64,000 nt of DNA, from NCBI RefSeq assembly GCF_013433315.1, contig NZ_WXVV01000026.1, positions 1 through 64,000 on the forward strand, given 5' to 3'. Every line of letters begins with the position of its first letter. Within the stretch, counting starts at the first letter, position 1. The DNA is from Pseudomonas crudilactis. Lineage in GTDB: Bacteria > Pseudomonadota > Gammaproteobacteria > Pseudomonadales > Pseudomonadaceae. The notes beneath the pieces are model-generated. The model saw only the letters and a list, made by a program, of their open reading frames with translations. It was not told the DNA's origin and made no database searches. This document shows positions 26,218 to 35,249 of the stretch, piece by piece. Made by a program: the position numbers and the translations under genes.

Positions 26218-27570
26218 TTAATGCGCATGGCAGTCGTTGATCGCTGCGCGCTCTTTGCCGCCGAGAATGTTGAACAGCAGGTTCAGCGTCAGCGCGCTGA
26301 GCGTGGCCATGGCGATGCCGCTGTGAGTAATCGGGCTCATCCATAGCGGTAGATGCGCGAAGAACTCCGGACGTACCACCGGGATCAGGCCCATGCCGAT
26401 GCTCACCGCCACCAGCAGTTGGTTGCGCCGATCACCGATGTCGGCTTCCTGGAGAATCTTGATGCCGGTGGCCGCGACCATGCCGAACATCGCAATCGCT
26501 GCGCCGCCCAACACTGCTGGGGGAATAGAGGCAACAAGGAATGCGGCTTTTGGCAGCAGGCTCAGGACGATCAGCAAGCCACCGGCAACGATGGTCACCG
26601 AGCGGCAACGTACACCGGTCATCTGCACCAGACCGATGTTCTGCGCGAACGAGGAGTGGGTGAAAGTGTTGAAGAAACCAGCGACAAACGAGGCGCCGGC
26701 ATCACACAGCAAGCCGCGACGCAGCATGCGTGGGCAGACTTCCTGGCCGGTGATCTTGCCCAGCGCGAGGAACATCCCGGTGGATTCTACGAAGATGATC
26801 ACCACCACCAGACACATCGACAGGATCGGTGCCAGTTCGAATTTCGGCATGCCGAAATGCAGCGGGGTGACGAACTGAATCCATGGCGCGTTGGCCATGC
26901 CGCTCAGGTCGACCATGCCGATCGCGCCGCACAGGATGTAGCCGAAGCACATGCCGATCAGTACGGAAATGTTCACCCAGAAACCGCGCATGAAGCGGTG
27001 GACCAGCAGGATAGTGCCCAACACCAGTGCGGCGATGGCCAGATAAATCGGTGAGCCGAATTGCGCGGCGCCAGCACCGCCGCCGGCCCAATTCACGGCC
27101 ACGGGGAACAGCGATAAACCGATCGAGGTGATGACCGTGCCGGTCACCAGCGGCGGGAAAAAGCGCACGACTTTGGACATGAACGGCGCGATGAGCATAC
27201 CGAAGAAACCGGCGGCAATCGTCGCACCGAAGATGCCTTGCAGGCCGATACCGGGCATGCCGGCCATGGCGACCATGCTGCCGACAGCGGCAAAACTGGC
27301 GCCCATCATCACCGGCATGCGAATGCCCATCGGGCCGATGCCCATGGACTGCACGATGGTGGCGATACCGGCGACCAGCAGGTCGGCGTTGATCAGGAAG
27401 GCAATTTCTTCACGACTCAGGCCAGCGGCCTGTCCAATGATCAGCGGCACCGCGATGGCACCACCGTACATCAGCAGAACATGTTGCAAACCGACCAGGA
27501 TCAGTTGCAAAAGGGGCAATCGCTGAATGGCGGGTGCGTCGGGGATGCGCGCTTTGGACAGCTCGGACAT
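26218..27570 (-). CDS. NCS2 nucleobase:cation symporter (uric acid/xanthine permease)
   Basis: A 450-residue inner-membrane protein with about 14 hydrophobic segments. It carries the NCS2 signature region (FVESTGMFLALGKITGQEV) and the purine-transporter block TFTHSSFAQNIGLVQMTGVR. The N-terminal QHVLLMYGGAIAVPLIIG is typical of the xanthine/urate branch (XanQ, UacT). It sits directly downstream of puuD, making urate or xanthine the likely substrate. The exact substrate cannot be fixed by eye. Confidence 0.92.
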   Translation of the reverse strand: MSELSKARIPDAPAIQRLPLLQLILVGLQHVLLMYGGAIAVPLIIGQAAGLSREEIAFLINADLLVAGIATIVQSMGIGPMGIRMPVMMGASFAAVGSMVAMAGMPGIGLQGIFGATIAAGFFGMLIAPFMSKVVRFFPPLVTGTVITSIGLSLFPVAVNWAGGGAGAAQFGSPIYLAIAALVLGTILLVHRFMRGFWVNISVLIGMCFGYILCGAIGMVDLSGMANAPWIQFVTPLHFGMPKFELAPILSMCLVVVIIFVESTGMFLALGKITGQEVCPRMLRRGLLCDAGASFVAGFFNTFTHSSFAQNIGLVQMTGVRCRSVTIVAGGLLIVLSLLPKAAFLVASIPPAVLGGAAIAMFGMVAATGIKILQEADIGDRRNQLLVAVSIGMGLIPVVRPEFFAHLPLWMSPITHSGIAMATLSALTLNLLFNILGGKERAAINDCHAH

Positions 27571-27658
27571 GCAACACCTCGGATCTTTTTATTCTTGTGA
27601 TTAACAGCTGTCGGGTTGCTCACAGCTGTTTCTTTGCATCAGGTCGACCGCGTTGCGG

Positions 27659-27726
27659 CCATTCGCGAGCAAGCTCGCTCCCACAGGAAATGCGTGATCT
27701 CTGTGGGAGCGAGCCTGCTCGCGAAG
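27659..27726. repeat. REPIN with short spacer
   Basis: Two inverted REP arms separated by only about 17 bases lie between puuD and the permease gene. Confidence 0.8.
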
Positions 27727-27735
27727 CTTTGTTGC

Positions 27736-29049
27736 TTAGTTGGTCTGTGCTCCCTGGGCGATCCATGCACCGATCAGGTCACGTTCCTGCTGGGTCATCT
27801 GAGTGATGTTGCCCAGTGGCATGATCTGCGTGGTGATGGCTTGCGCCTGGATGCGTGCCGCGTTCTGACGGATCTGCTCAGGGGTGTCGAACATCACACC
27901 GGCAGGCGCCGCACTGAACAACGGGCTGGTTGGTTTGGCCGAGTGGCAAACCGCGCAACGCTCTTGAATCACGCTGTGCACTTTGTCAAAACCAGGACCG
28001 GCGTTGGACGCTTGCGCCGGTGCTGCGGCAGGTTCAGCCGGTGCTGCAGGTGCCGCCGCTTCAGCCGGTTTCGCGCCACCGCCCAATGCCGTTTCCGGCA
28101 GCGGTTGGTACTCGATTTTCGCTGGTGCCTTGGCCACTTCCGGCGCGGTCGACATCGGCGTTGGGCCGGTGACGTAGGCCAGAGTGATCATGCCCACCGC
28201 CGCAACCGGCAGAGTCCAGGCAAACTTGTGGCTGTCGTGACGGGTGTTGAAGTAGTGACGCACCAACACCGCCAACACGGCGATCCCGGCCAGGATCAAC
28301 CAGTTGTACTGGCTGCCATAGGTGCTCGGGAAGTGGTTGCTGATCATGATGAACAGCACCGGCAGGGTGAAGTAGTTGTTGTGACGCGAACGCAGCAAGC
28401 CTTTGGCTGGCAGCGCCGGGTCCGGCGTACGGTTCTCGGCAATCGCCGCGACCAGTGCGCGTTGCGCCGGCATGATGATGCGGAACACGTTACCGACCAT
28501 GATGGTGCCGATGATCGCGCCGACGTGCAGGTACGCACCACGACCGCTGAACACTTTGCTGAAGCCATACGCCGCGCCGATGATCAGCACGAACAGAATG
28601 AAGCCGAGCAGAGCAGGGCGTTTGCCCAAGGCCGAATCACAGAGGAAGGAGTAGATGAACCAGCCGAGGAACAGCGAGCCGATACCGATGGCCACGCCTT
28701 CAGGGCCGCTCAGGGTGCTGCCCGGAGCCAGCAGGTAGAGCGTTGGATTGGAGTAGAACACCACGCACAGCAGCGCGATACCCGACATCCAGGTGAAGTA
28801 GGCTTCCCATTTGAACCAGTGCAGGTTCTCCGGCATCGCCGGTGGGGCCAGTTTGTATTTTTCCAGGTGATAGATACCGCCACCGTGGATCGCCCACAGG
28901 TCACCGGCCAGGCCGGTTTTCGGGTTGACGCGGTTGAGGTTGTTCTCCAGCCAGACGAAGTAGAACGACGCGCCGATCCAGGCCACGCCAGTAATCATGT
29001 GAACCCAGCGCACGCTCAGGTTCAGCCATTCCAACAGATGTGCTTCCAC
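27736..29049 (-). CDS. puuD: Membrane-bound, cytochrome c-linked urate oxidase PuuD
   Basis: A 437-residue protein. The N-terminal ~270 residues form a membrane domain of about eight helices (WLNLSVRWVHMITGVAWIGA, EAYFTWMSGIALLC). An Ala/Pro-rich linker leads to a C-terminal cytochrome c domain with the haem motif CAVCH and distal methionine region QIMPLGNITQMT. PuuD oxidises urate to 5-hydroxyisourate and passes electrons to the respiratory chain instead of making hydrogen peroxide. No soluble uricase is seen in the locus, so this is the first catabolic step here. Confidence 0.93.
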   Translation of the reverse strand: MEAHLLEWLNLSVRWVHMITGVAWIGASFYFVWLENNLNRVNPKTGLAGDLWAIHGGGIYHLEKYKLAPPAMPENLHWFKWEAYFTWMSGIALLCVVFYSNPTLYLLAPGSTLSGPEGVAIGIGSLFLGWFIYSFLCDSALGKRPALLGFILFVLIIGAAYGFSKVFSGRGAYLHVGAIIGTIMVGNVFRIIMPAQRALVAAIAENRTPDPALPAKGLLRSRHNNYFTLPVLFIMISNHFPSTYGSQYNWLILAGIAVLAVLVRHYFNTRHDSHKFAWTLPVAAVGMITLAYVTGPTPMSTAPEVAKAPAKIEYQPLPETALGGGAKPAEAAAPAAPAEPAAAPAQASNAGPGFDKVHSVIQERCAVCHSAKPTSPLFSAAPAGVMFDTPEQIRQNAARIQAQAITTQIMPLGNITQMTQQERDLIGAWIAQGAQTN

Positions 29050-29100
29050 AGTCTTTACCTCTCGCCTGTCACTCTTGTTGTCGAGTGATCAGACCTTCTC

Positions 29101-29604
29101 TTATTGGTGGGGGGCGAGGATCAAACGCTCATCCTCTTTGAAAAAATGCTCATCGCAGTTATTGCCTGTGCCACTGCGATCAACCACCAGGAAGTCATCC
29201 CGCTTTTCGATCGTCAGCACCGGATGGTGCCAAACGCCGCGATGGTAATTAATGCCCTGCCTGCCGTTGGTGACGAAGGCGCGGACCAAGCCTGATACAG
29301 GTTCATCGCCAACTGGCGCGACCACGATCAGAAAGGGGTTGCCGAGCAGCGGTATGAAAGCCTGGCTGCCCAGCGGATGGCGTTCCAGCATGCAAACGGT
29401 CAGCGGCATGTCCTGCGCGTCGGCGCGGAAGATGCTGATGATCGCGTTGTCCTCAGGCTGAGCGGTTTCGACCGTCGCCAGTTTGTGGAAGCGCATGGTC
29501 GAACCGTTGTTGATCATGAAGTGATCGCTGCCGTCGGTTTCGATCACGTCACCGAAAGGGGCGAAGGCTTCTTTGCTCAGCGGTTCAATCGTTAGTGTGC
29601 GCAT
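29101..29604 (-). CDS. allA: Ureidoglycolate lyase
   Basis: A 167-residue cupin-like enzyme converting ureidoglycolate to glyoxylate and urea, the last step of the allantoate branch. Visible family features are LSKEAFAPFGDVIE near the N-terminus, HPLGSQAFIPL, and GINYHRGVWHHPV. It is downstream of the allantoicase gene and upstream of puuD on the same strand. Confidence 0.93.
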   Translation of the reverse strand: MRTLTIEPLSKEAFAPFGDVIETDGSDHFMINNGSTMRFHKLATVETAQPEDNAIISIFRADAQDMPLTVCMLERHPLGSQAFIPLLGNPFLIVVAPVGDEPVSGLVRAFVTNGRQGINYHRGVWHHPVLTIEKRDDFLVVDRSGTGNNCDEHFFKEDERLILAPHQ

Positions 29605-29664
29605 GCTGTTCTTCTTATCCGAATTCTGTGTTGTTCAACTTGTCAGTGCGTCTTGCGCGATCCC

Positions 29665-29742
29665 TGTAGGAGCTGGCGAAGCCTGCGATCTTTTGACTTG
29701 GTTTTTAAGATCAAAAGATCGCAGCCTGCGGCAGCTCCTACA
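29665..29742. repeat. Inverted repeat, same family as 17454-17530
   Basis: TGTAGGAGCTGGCGAAGCCT and an imperfect complement enclose a GCGATCTTTTGA/TCAAAAGATCGC inner stem. It lies between the allantoicase and ureidoglycolate lyase genes, inside the presumed operon. Confidence 0.85.
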
Positions 29743-29751
29743 GGCTCAGCA

Positions 29752-30747
29752 TTACTTCGCGACCTTGCCGAGTACGCGCAGGCGACTTACGCCACCGTCC
29801 GGGAACACGTTCAGGCGGATGTGGGTGATCGGGCCCAGCGCCTTGATCTGCTCGACGAAGGTGTGTTCGGCGTGCATTTCCAGCTTCTGGCTCGGCAGCA
29901 GTTCACGCCAGAACAGCGACTGGGTTTCGATCTGGCTGTCAGTACCGCCCTTGACGAACGCGCCCTGGATCGAGCAGGTGTCCGGGTAGTTGCCTTTGAA
30001 GTGCAGGGTGTCGACGACGATCTTCTCGATCTCGCCCGGATGACCCAGCGCGACGATGACCCAGTCATTGCCCGGGGTACGACGACGTGCAGTTTCCCAG
30101 CCGTCGCCCATGTTGATGCCACGGCCCGGGTTGAGGATGTTGCTCATGCGGCCGAAGTGTTCGTCGGAGCAGGCGAGGGCGCGGCCACCGTTAAGGGCTG
30201 CTGCCAGATCGACTTGCTCGTTATCGCCAACCGCCGACCAGTCGCGGAACGGAATGCCGTACACGCGCAGACGGGCTACACCGCCGTCCGGGTAGATGTT
30301 GAAGCGCAGGTGGCTGAACGCTTGGTCGTTGCTGATTTCGTGGTAGTGGTGGCTGTTGCCCTGCAGCTCGACGGCCGACAGCACTTCAGTCCACTGAGTG
30401 TTTTCATCAGGCTCGCCCGAGGCCAGGAAGCACGCTTCCAGAGAGGCCGATGGCGGGAAGTTGCCGGTGAAGAATGAAGTGTCGATGTCCACGCCTTTGA
30501 TCGAGCCCGGTACGCCCAGACGAATCACAGCGCTGTCGAAGCCTTCGAAGCGCTTGCGGCGCGATTCCCAGCCGTCCATCCACTTGCCGTTGTCATCGAA
30601 CACGCCCTCCTTCCATACGGCCGGGGTCGGTTGGAACAGACGATTGGCGTCTGCGAACCAGTCATCGGTGACCGAGATGATTTTGGTGCCCAGACGGGCA
30701 TCGGCCAGGTTGACGAATTTTTCGAAAGGTACGGCGTAAGCTTTCAT
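29752..30747 (-). CDS. alc: Allantoicase
   Basis: A 331-residue enzyme hydrolysing allantoate to ureidoglycolate and urea. It has the two-fold repeat typical of allantoicases: FKGNYPDTCSIQGAFVKGG mirrors FTGNFPPSASLEACFLASG, and each half ends in NVFPDGGVSRLRV / NIYPDGGVARLRV. DGWESRRKR and DGWETARRR mark the start of each half. It is the second enzyme of the operon after uraD. Confidence 0.95.
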   Translation of the reverse strand: MKAYAVPFEKFVNLADARLGTKIISVTDDWFADANRLFQPTPAVWKEGVFDDNGKWMDGWESRRKRFEGFDSAVIRLGVPGSIKGVDIDTSFFTGNFPPSASLEACFLASGEPDENTQWTEVLSAVELQGNSHHYHEISNDQAFSHLRFNIYPDGGVARLRVYGIPFRDWSAVGDNEQVDLAAALNGGRALACSDEHFGRMSNILNPGRGINMGDGWETARRRTPGNDWVIVALGHPGEIEKIVVDTLHFKGNYPDTCSIQGAFVKGGTDSQIETQSLFWRELLPSQKLEMHAEHTFVEQIKALGPITHIRLNVFPDGGVSRLRVLGKVAK

Positions 30748-30834
30748 TCTTCTTGTCTGCCTTTAAATAAGTGGCTGGGGATGCTTGCAAGACCCTGGGT
30801 ACTCTCCGCGTTTGATGTACTCGGGTCAGGCTCG

Positions 30835-31350
30835 CTATAGGGTCAGTAAACGGAACAGGGCAATCTTGTTGATCTCCGCCAGCGCGCATTTGAACTCGGT
30901 GTCTTGCGAGTTGTGAATGCGCGTTTCGAACGCCGCGAGGATCTGATGCCGGTTGCTGCCTTTTACCGCCATGATGAAGGGAAACTTGAACTTGGCTTTG
31001 TAGGCGTCGTTCAGCTCGGTGAAGCGCTGGAACTCTTCGGCCGTGCATTGGTGAATACCGGCGCCAGCCTGTTCATTGGTGCTGGCTTCGGTCAGTTGGC
31101 CCTGAACGGCAGCTTTGCCGGCCAGGTCCGGGTGAGCGTTGATCAGTGCAAGCTGGCTGGCGTGATCGGCGCTCAACAGGATGTCGCTCATGCGCTGGTG
31201 CAGGGTTTCGATCTCGTCGATCGAAGCGTCCGCGCCCAGGTCATAGGCCTTCTCGGCCACCCATGGCGAATGTTCGTAGATGTCGGCGAAGGCTTTGACG
31301 AAAGCGTCGCGGCTCAGGCTCGACGGTTGCAGGGTTTGAAAGCGGCTCAT
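30835..31350 (-). CDS. uraD: OHCU decarboxylase
   Basis: A 171-residue 2-oxo-4-hydroxy-4-carboxy-5-ureidoimidazoline decarboxylase that gives S-allantoin. It carries the catalytic histidine and NAHPDLAGKAA motif, FIMAVKGSNRHQIL and the helical fold expected. The start at 31350 overlaps the puuE stop (ATGA), indicating coupling; the frame further upstream lies inside puuE. Confidence 0.95.
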   Translation of the reverse strand: MSRFQTLQPSSLSRDAFVKAFADIYEHSPWVAEKAYDLGADASIDEIETLHQRMSDILLSADHASQLALINAHPDLAGKAAVQGQLTEASTNEQAGAGIHQCTAEEFQRFTELNDAYKAKFKFPFIMAVKGSNRHQILAAFETRIHNSQDTEFKCALAEINKIALFRLLTL

Positions 31351-32273
31351 TGGGCGGCCCCTTGGTACGGCTGGGTTTCGTGCCAGTGACGCGCGATATC
31401 GACGCGGCGGCTGAACCACACCTGTTCATGACTTTTGGCGTATTCGATAAAGCGTTTGAGCGAAGCGATGCGACCCGGACGGCCGATGAGGCGGCAGTGC
31501 AGACCGATCGACAGCATCTTCGGCGCTTCGGCACCTTCGGCGTAAAGCACGTCGAACGCGTCTTTGAGGTATTCGAAGAAGTCGTCACCCTTGTTGAAAC
31601 CTTGCACCTGGGTGAAGCGCATGTCGTTGGTGTCGAGGGTATACGGGATCACCAGATGCGGCTTGCCGGTCGGGTTGTTCGGTTCCCAGTAGGGCAGGTC
31701 ATCGTCGTAGGTGTCGCAGTCGTAGAGGAAACCACCTTCTTCCATGACCAGACGACGGGTGTTCGGGCCGGTGCGGCCGGTGTACCAGCCCAGTGGGCGC
31801 TCGCCGGTGATTTCGGTGAGAACGCGGATCGCTTCGAGCATGTGCTCACGTTCCTGCGCTTCGTCCATGTACTGGTAGTCGATCCAGCGATAGCCGTGGC
31901 TGCAGATCTCGTGGCCGGCATCGACCATTGCGCGGATCACGTCCGGGTGGCGCTGGGCGGCCATGGCGACTGCGAAGATGGTCAACGGAATGTCGAATTC
32001 CTTGAACAGTTTCAGAATCCGCCAGACGCCGGCGCGGCTGCCATACTCGTAAAGCGATTCCATGCTCATATTGCGCGCGCCTTGCAGCGGCTGGGCGGCA
32101 ACCATCTCGGACAGGAAGGCTTCGGATTCTTTGTCGCCGTGCAGAATGTTGCGCTCGCCGCCTTCTTCGTAATTGAGTACGAACGACAGGGCGATGCGGG
32201 CATTGCCCGGCCAGTGTGGGTGAGGAGGGTTACTGCCGTAACCGATCAGGTCGCGTGGGTAGTCAGCGCTCAC
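31347..32273 (-). CDS. puuE: Cofactor-independent allantoinase PuuE
   Basis: A 308-residue polysaccharide-deacetylase-fold allantoinase opening allantoin to allantoate. Features: YPRDLIGYGSNPPHPHWPG at the N-terminus, SFVLNYEEGGERNIL, and GHEICSHGYRWIDYQ with the catalytic histidine. The start is GTG at 32273 (VSADYPRDL), with AAGGAAGA upstream; the open frame beyond it is in the promoter region. First gene of the catabolic operon. Confidence 0.94.
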   Translation of the reverse strand: MSADYPRDLIGYGSNPPHPHWPGNARIALSFVLNYEEGGERNILHGDKESEAFLSEMVAAQPLQGARNMSMESLYEYGSRAGVWRILKLFKEFDIPLTIFAVAMAAQRHPDVIRAMVDAGHEICSHGYRWIDYQYMDEAQEREHMLEAIRVLTEITGERPLGWYTGRTGPNTRRLVMEEGGFLYDCDTYDDDLPYWEPNNPTGKPHLVIPYTLDTNDMRFTQVQGFNKGDDFFEYLKDAFDVLYAEGAEAPKMLSIGLHCRLIGRPGRIASLKRFIEYAKSHEQVWFSRRVDIARHWHETQPYQGAAQ

Positions 32274-32346
32274 TGCAGTCTTCCTTCTTGTTCGTTGACA
32301 GATTTGTGTGGCGGCCTGGCAGGCTGGCGTCACAGCGATGGGCTGA

Positions 32347-32356
32347 TTGTATACAA
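32347..32356. promoter_or_regulatory. TTGTATACAA palindrome upstream of puuE
   Basis: A perfect 10-base palindrome 74 bases upstream of the puuE start, of the kind bound by GntR/FCD regulators. A one-base variant lies on the uraH side at 32553. The remaining 32274-32693 interval contains no gene and must hold both divergent promoters. Confidence 0.55.
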
Positions 32357-32552
32357 CTTTATTCGCAATTTGTAAGCCTGAATTTTCGCATTTTTCACCG
32401 ACTGTCATCTTTTGCTGCTATTGGCGTGAGCCTGCAAGAAACCTGCCTGACCAGTCAGCTAATGGATAGGAGGTTCAATGAATAGGCGTGTTGCTGGCAG
32501 AACTCGAGGAAACCCCCGAATGGCGGGGGTGGTGTGAAAAATGTCGTTTTTA

Positions 32553-32562
32553 TTGTGTACAA
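32553..32562. promoter_or_regulatory. TTGTGTACAA near-palindrome upstream of uraH
   Basis: This 10-mer in an AT-rich tract 131 bases upstream of uraH differs by one base from the site at 32347. It is identical to the site at 49087 upstream of another purine permease gene, which argues for a shared regulator. Confidence 0.55.
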
Positions 32563-32693
32563 TTTTTTTGAAAAGTGTCTTAATCAGTCGCTCGCCGCAA
32601 CTTTTCGTGCTCCGAATCGGTGCGGTCTCCTTTTCAACTGACTTCGGGAGGCGCGAAGTCTGACTGCTCTTTGCGGCCAGGCGCGCAGAATCA

Positions 32694-33047
32694 ATGGGAC
32701 GTTTGACAACACACGTTTTGGACGCTGCACACGGTTGCCCTGGCAGTTCGATCAAGGTCGAGCTGTACCGCGTTGAAGGTTCGCACCTGGAATTGGTCGC
32801 CAGTGCTGTAACCAACAGCGATGGCCGGGTCGATGCGCCGCTGCTGCAAGGCGATGATTATCGTACCGGCGTTTATCAGGTTCAGTTCCACGCGGGCGAT
32901 TACTACCGCGCCCGAGGCGTTCAGTTGCCGGAGCCGGCCTTTCTGGACGTGGTGGTGCTGCGCTTCGGCATTTCTGCCGAACAGGATCACTACCACGTGC
33001 CATTGCTGATTTCGCCTTACAGCTATTCCACGTACCGGGGCAGCTGA
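32694..33047 (+). CDS. uraH: 5-hydroxyisourate hydrolase
   Basis: A 117-residue transthyretin-like protein. It has the diagnostic C-terminal YRGS, the N-terminal LTTHVLDAAHGCPG with its catalytic histidine, NSDGRVDAPL, and the histidine pair in HYHVPLLISPYSYSTYRGS. It hydrolyses the PuuD product 5-hydroxyisourate to OHCU. Divergent from the rest of the operon but sharing its promoter region. Confidence 0.97.
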   Translation: MGRLTTHVLDAAHGCPGSSIKVELYRVEGSHLELVASAVTNSDGRVDAPLLQGDDYRTGVYQVQFHAGDYYRARGVQLPEPAFLDVVVLRFGISAEQDHYHVPLLISPYSYSTYRGS

Positions 33048-33105
33048 CCCCCAAGCAGCTGCCCCCACCGGGAAGCGACTGCGCATATAGCTTCTTTGGT
33101 CTTTC

Positions 33106-33132
33106 GCCCGCTCACACTGCGGGCTTTTTTTC
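33106..33132 (+). terminator. Intrinsic terminator of uraH
   Basis: GCCCGC (33106-33111) and GCGGGC (33119-33124) form a stem with a 7-base loop, followed by eight T on the plus strand. Confidence 0.9.
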
Positions 33133-33190
33133 GTCTGCGTCGGGCTGATGTCAGACTTGGCCAGGCTTAAGGCTTGAACCGAAGCGATCG

Positions 33191-35076
33191 TTATTTTTGT
33201 CGGAAAACAAAAAGACTCGGTTGGCCCGAAGGATCTCTTTCCAGACCGCCTATCAAATATACGACCTTGTCTTCGGCGAGTGCTTTGTTCAACAGTACCT
33301 TGTCGGAAGGCTCATGTTTGTTGACCAGTGCTTTGGTTCGCAGCCAGTTCGTGACATCGAAATCCAGGTAGTTGCCCTGCATCAAGGCCGGGAAGCGCAG
33401 GATGAATACAAGGTCGACACCTTGCTGCTGAATCATCAATGCATCTTGCTGGGCCGCCGATCCCCGAAAGCTATAGGAAACCTGATAACCCTGTTCCGTC
33501 AGAATGCTCTGGAACAGTGTTCGCAGTTTTTTGCTGCGATACTCGTCGTTGATCTTGCGCAAATGCTGAGGCACGCGCTGCAAATCGAAGTCGATACGTT
33601 GCAGGCTTTCGGCGAACCCTGACGGTTTGGCAATGTAACTCTCGCCGGGTCGGGAAAGCGCAGGCAGTAACAACAACGGGTCGACCAGATCGTATCGGCT
33701 GACTTTTTGATCCCACATGTTTTGCGGCCTGACTGCCCAATACTGGAAGGTTTCAAACAAATCGTTCAGCCCGTAACCATTGAGCGTTTCGGCGTGATTG
33801 GCGCGATTGAACATGGCGCGGGCGACGGCACTCGCCGAATGATCTGCCATGTATGGAAAAGTATCGGCCACGTACTGCGCGAGGGGTTTTTTAAATGGAG
33901 GGCCAGCGACGACCTCCCATTTGTCGTTGATCGGTATTCCCCATCTTTCCTTCAACTTCACTGCGCCCTTGGGCTGCAACTGCGGGGTGGTGCGTAACAT
34001 CTGCTCGAAAGCCTCGAAGCCTTCGGCGGCGAACAGTGGGGGTTTGATAAAGACCAGGGCGTCAGTGGCATGTCCCGCCTGCGAAACGATCGGATAGTGT
34101 TGTCCGTCGATCTCGATAGAGTCTCCGGTGCTTGGTTTTACGGCGCTTCCCCAGGCATGCCAGTCGCTGGCAGATGACACAGGAGCAGACGGCCCGGTAG
34201 CGTCCGGTTCAGCCTCCAGGCGTGGCCGTTTGCTTGGCCCGGCTGTCGGCTCCTCGGCGGCGGGGGCTGGTCGGCGATTGTCCGCTTGCACCGCGCCGCC
34301 GACCTTGCGACGCCAGAGCGTTGTTTGCGGTATCTGCTCGACCAGATCGCCGGTTGACCGCTGTCCGGACCACGCCAGTTCAAACTGGCCATCATCGTTG
34401 CGGCGCACCATGGCAGTGCCTTCTGCCATGTTGACGTAGGCATTTTTGTGCTTGTCGTAACGGATACCGTTCGTGGTGTCTGGCGCAATGGTCAGCAGCG
34501 CCGCCAGGTGCGGGGGCAGAAAGAGTGACGTCTGTGAGGGGGGCGCGGGTGCCAGCACTGGCGGTAACCGGGTTTCAGACGTTGGCGGGCGGGAATACCA
34601 GTCGGCCTCGAGACGCCAGCGTGGCTGACCGTCGATTTTTTCAGTAGGGGAGGCGTTACACCCGGAGCGGCGGGCCAGGGAATCTGCAAGTCGCCATCGA
34701 CGTTGTGTTCGGCGCGGTAATAGCCACCTTCACCAAGATGCGCATAAAGATGATCTTCGGGGCTGAAAAACAAACCGTCCACGGATTCATGCGGTCGCAG
34801 CAGATGACTCTGCAAGGCGGGCCAGGAAATCTCCCTGAGTTTCGCATTGAGGTCGGTAGTCACTGGATCGGTTATGTACGTCACTGTTACTTGTGGGCTT
34901 GTATCCCTCCCTGAACTTGCGGTGGGAACGTTGTCGAGGAGCGAGGCAAGCAACGGGCCAGGCATAGGGCCAATCATAAGGGCGGGCGAATGGGGCGGCC
35001 CCTGATCCTGCACCGGTCGGGTCGTAGAAGTATCAGGCGTTCGATTGCCCATCGGGGGCTTGGGTGGTTTAGTCAT
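33191..35076 (-). pseudogene. Frameshifted member (A) of the MAKPPKK-type proline-rich family
   Basis: The N-terminal part starts MTKPPKPPMGNRTPD at 35076 and reads through LREISWPALQSHLL and YRAEHNVDGDLQIPWP to GVTPPLLKK. There the frame is lost at a run of six A (plus-strand T at 34636-34641). In the shifted frame it continues as IDGQPRWR and then the family's YDKHKNAYVNMAEG, PSKRPRLE and C-terminal domain, ending LFVFRQK. One extra base in the run would restore a 628-residue protein, the size of the paralogues (621-639). It may be a true pseudogene, a phase-variable gene, or an assembly error at the homopolymer. Confidence 0.8.
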
Positions 35077-35249
35077 TGGCGTATCTCTAAATGATCGATC
35101 GTTGAATGTTGTCGGGTCATGGGTTGATTGAATGGGCCGTGCAGTGTTTGTTGCGGGGTGCCTGTAACGGTCGTCCCGCAGGCAACAAATGGCCATCGTC
35201 GCCTTGCGACGTTGGGTTATTTCATTGGTTGTACTTGTCCAGGAAAGAC

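Noticed and set aside
27616..29088. 490-codon plus-strand frame across puuD
   Set aside because: His/Arg/Gln-rich antisense shadow of puuD.
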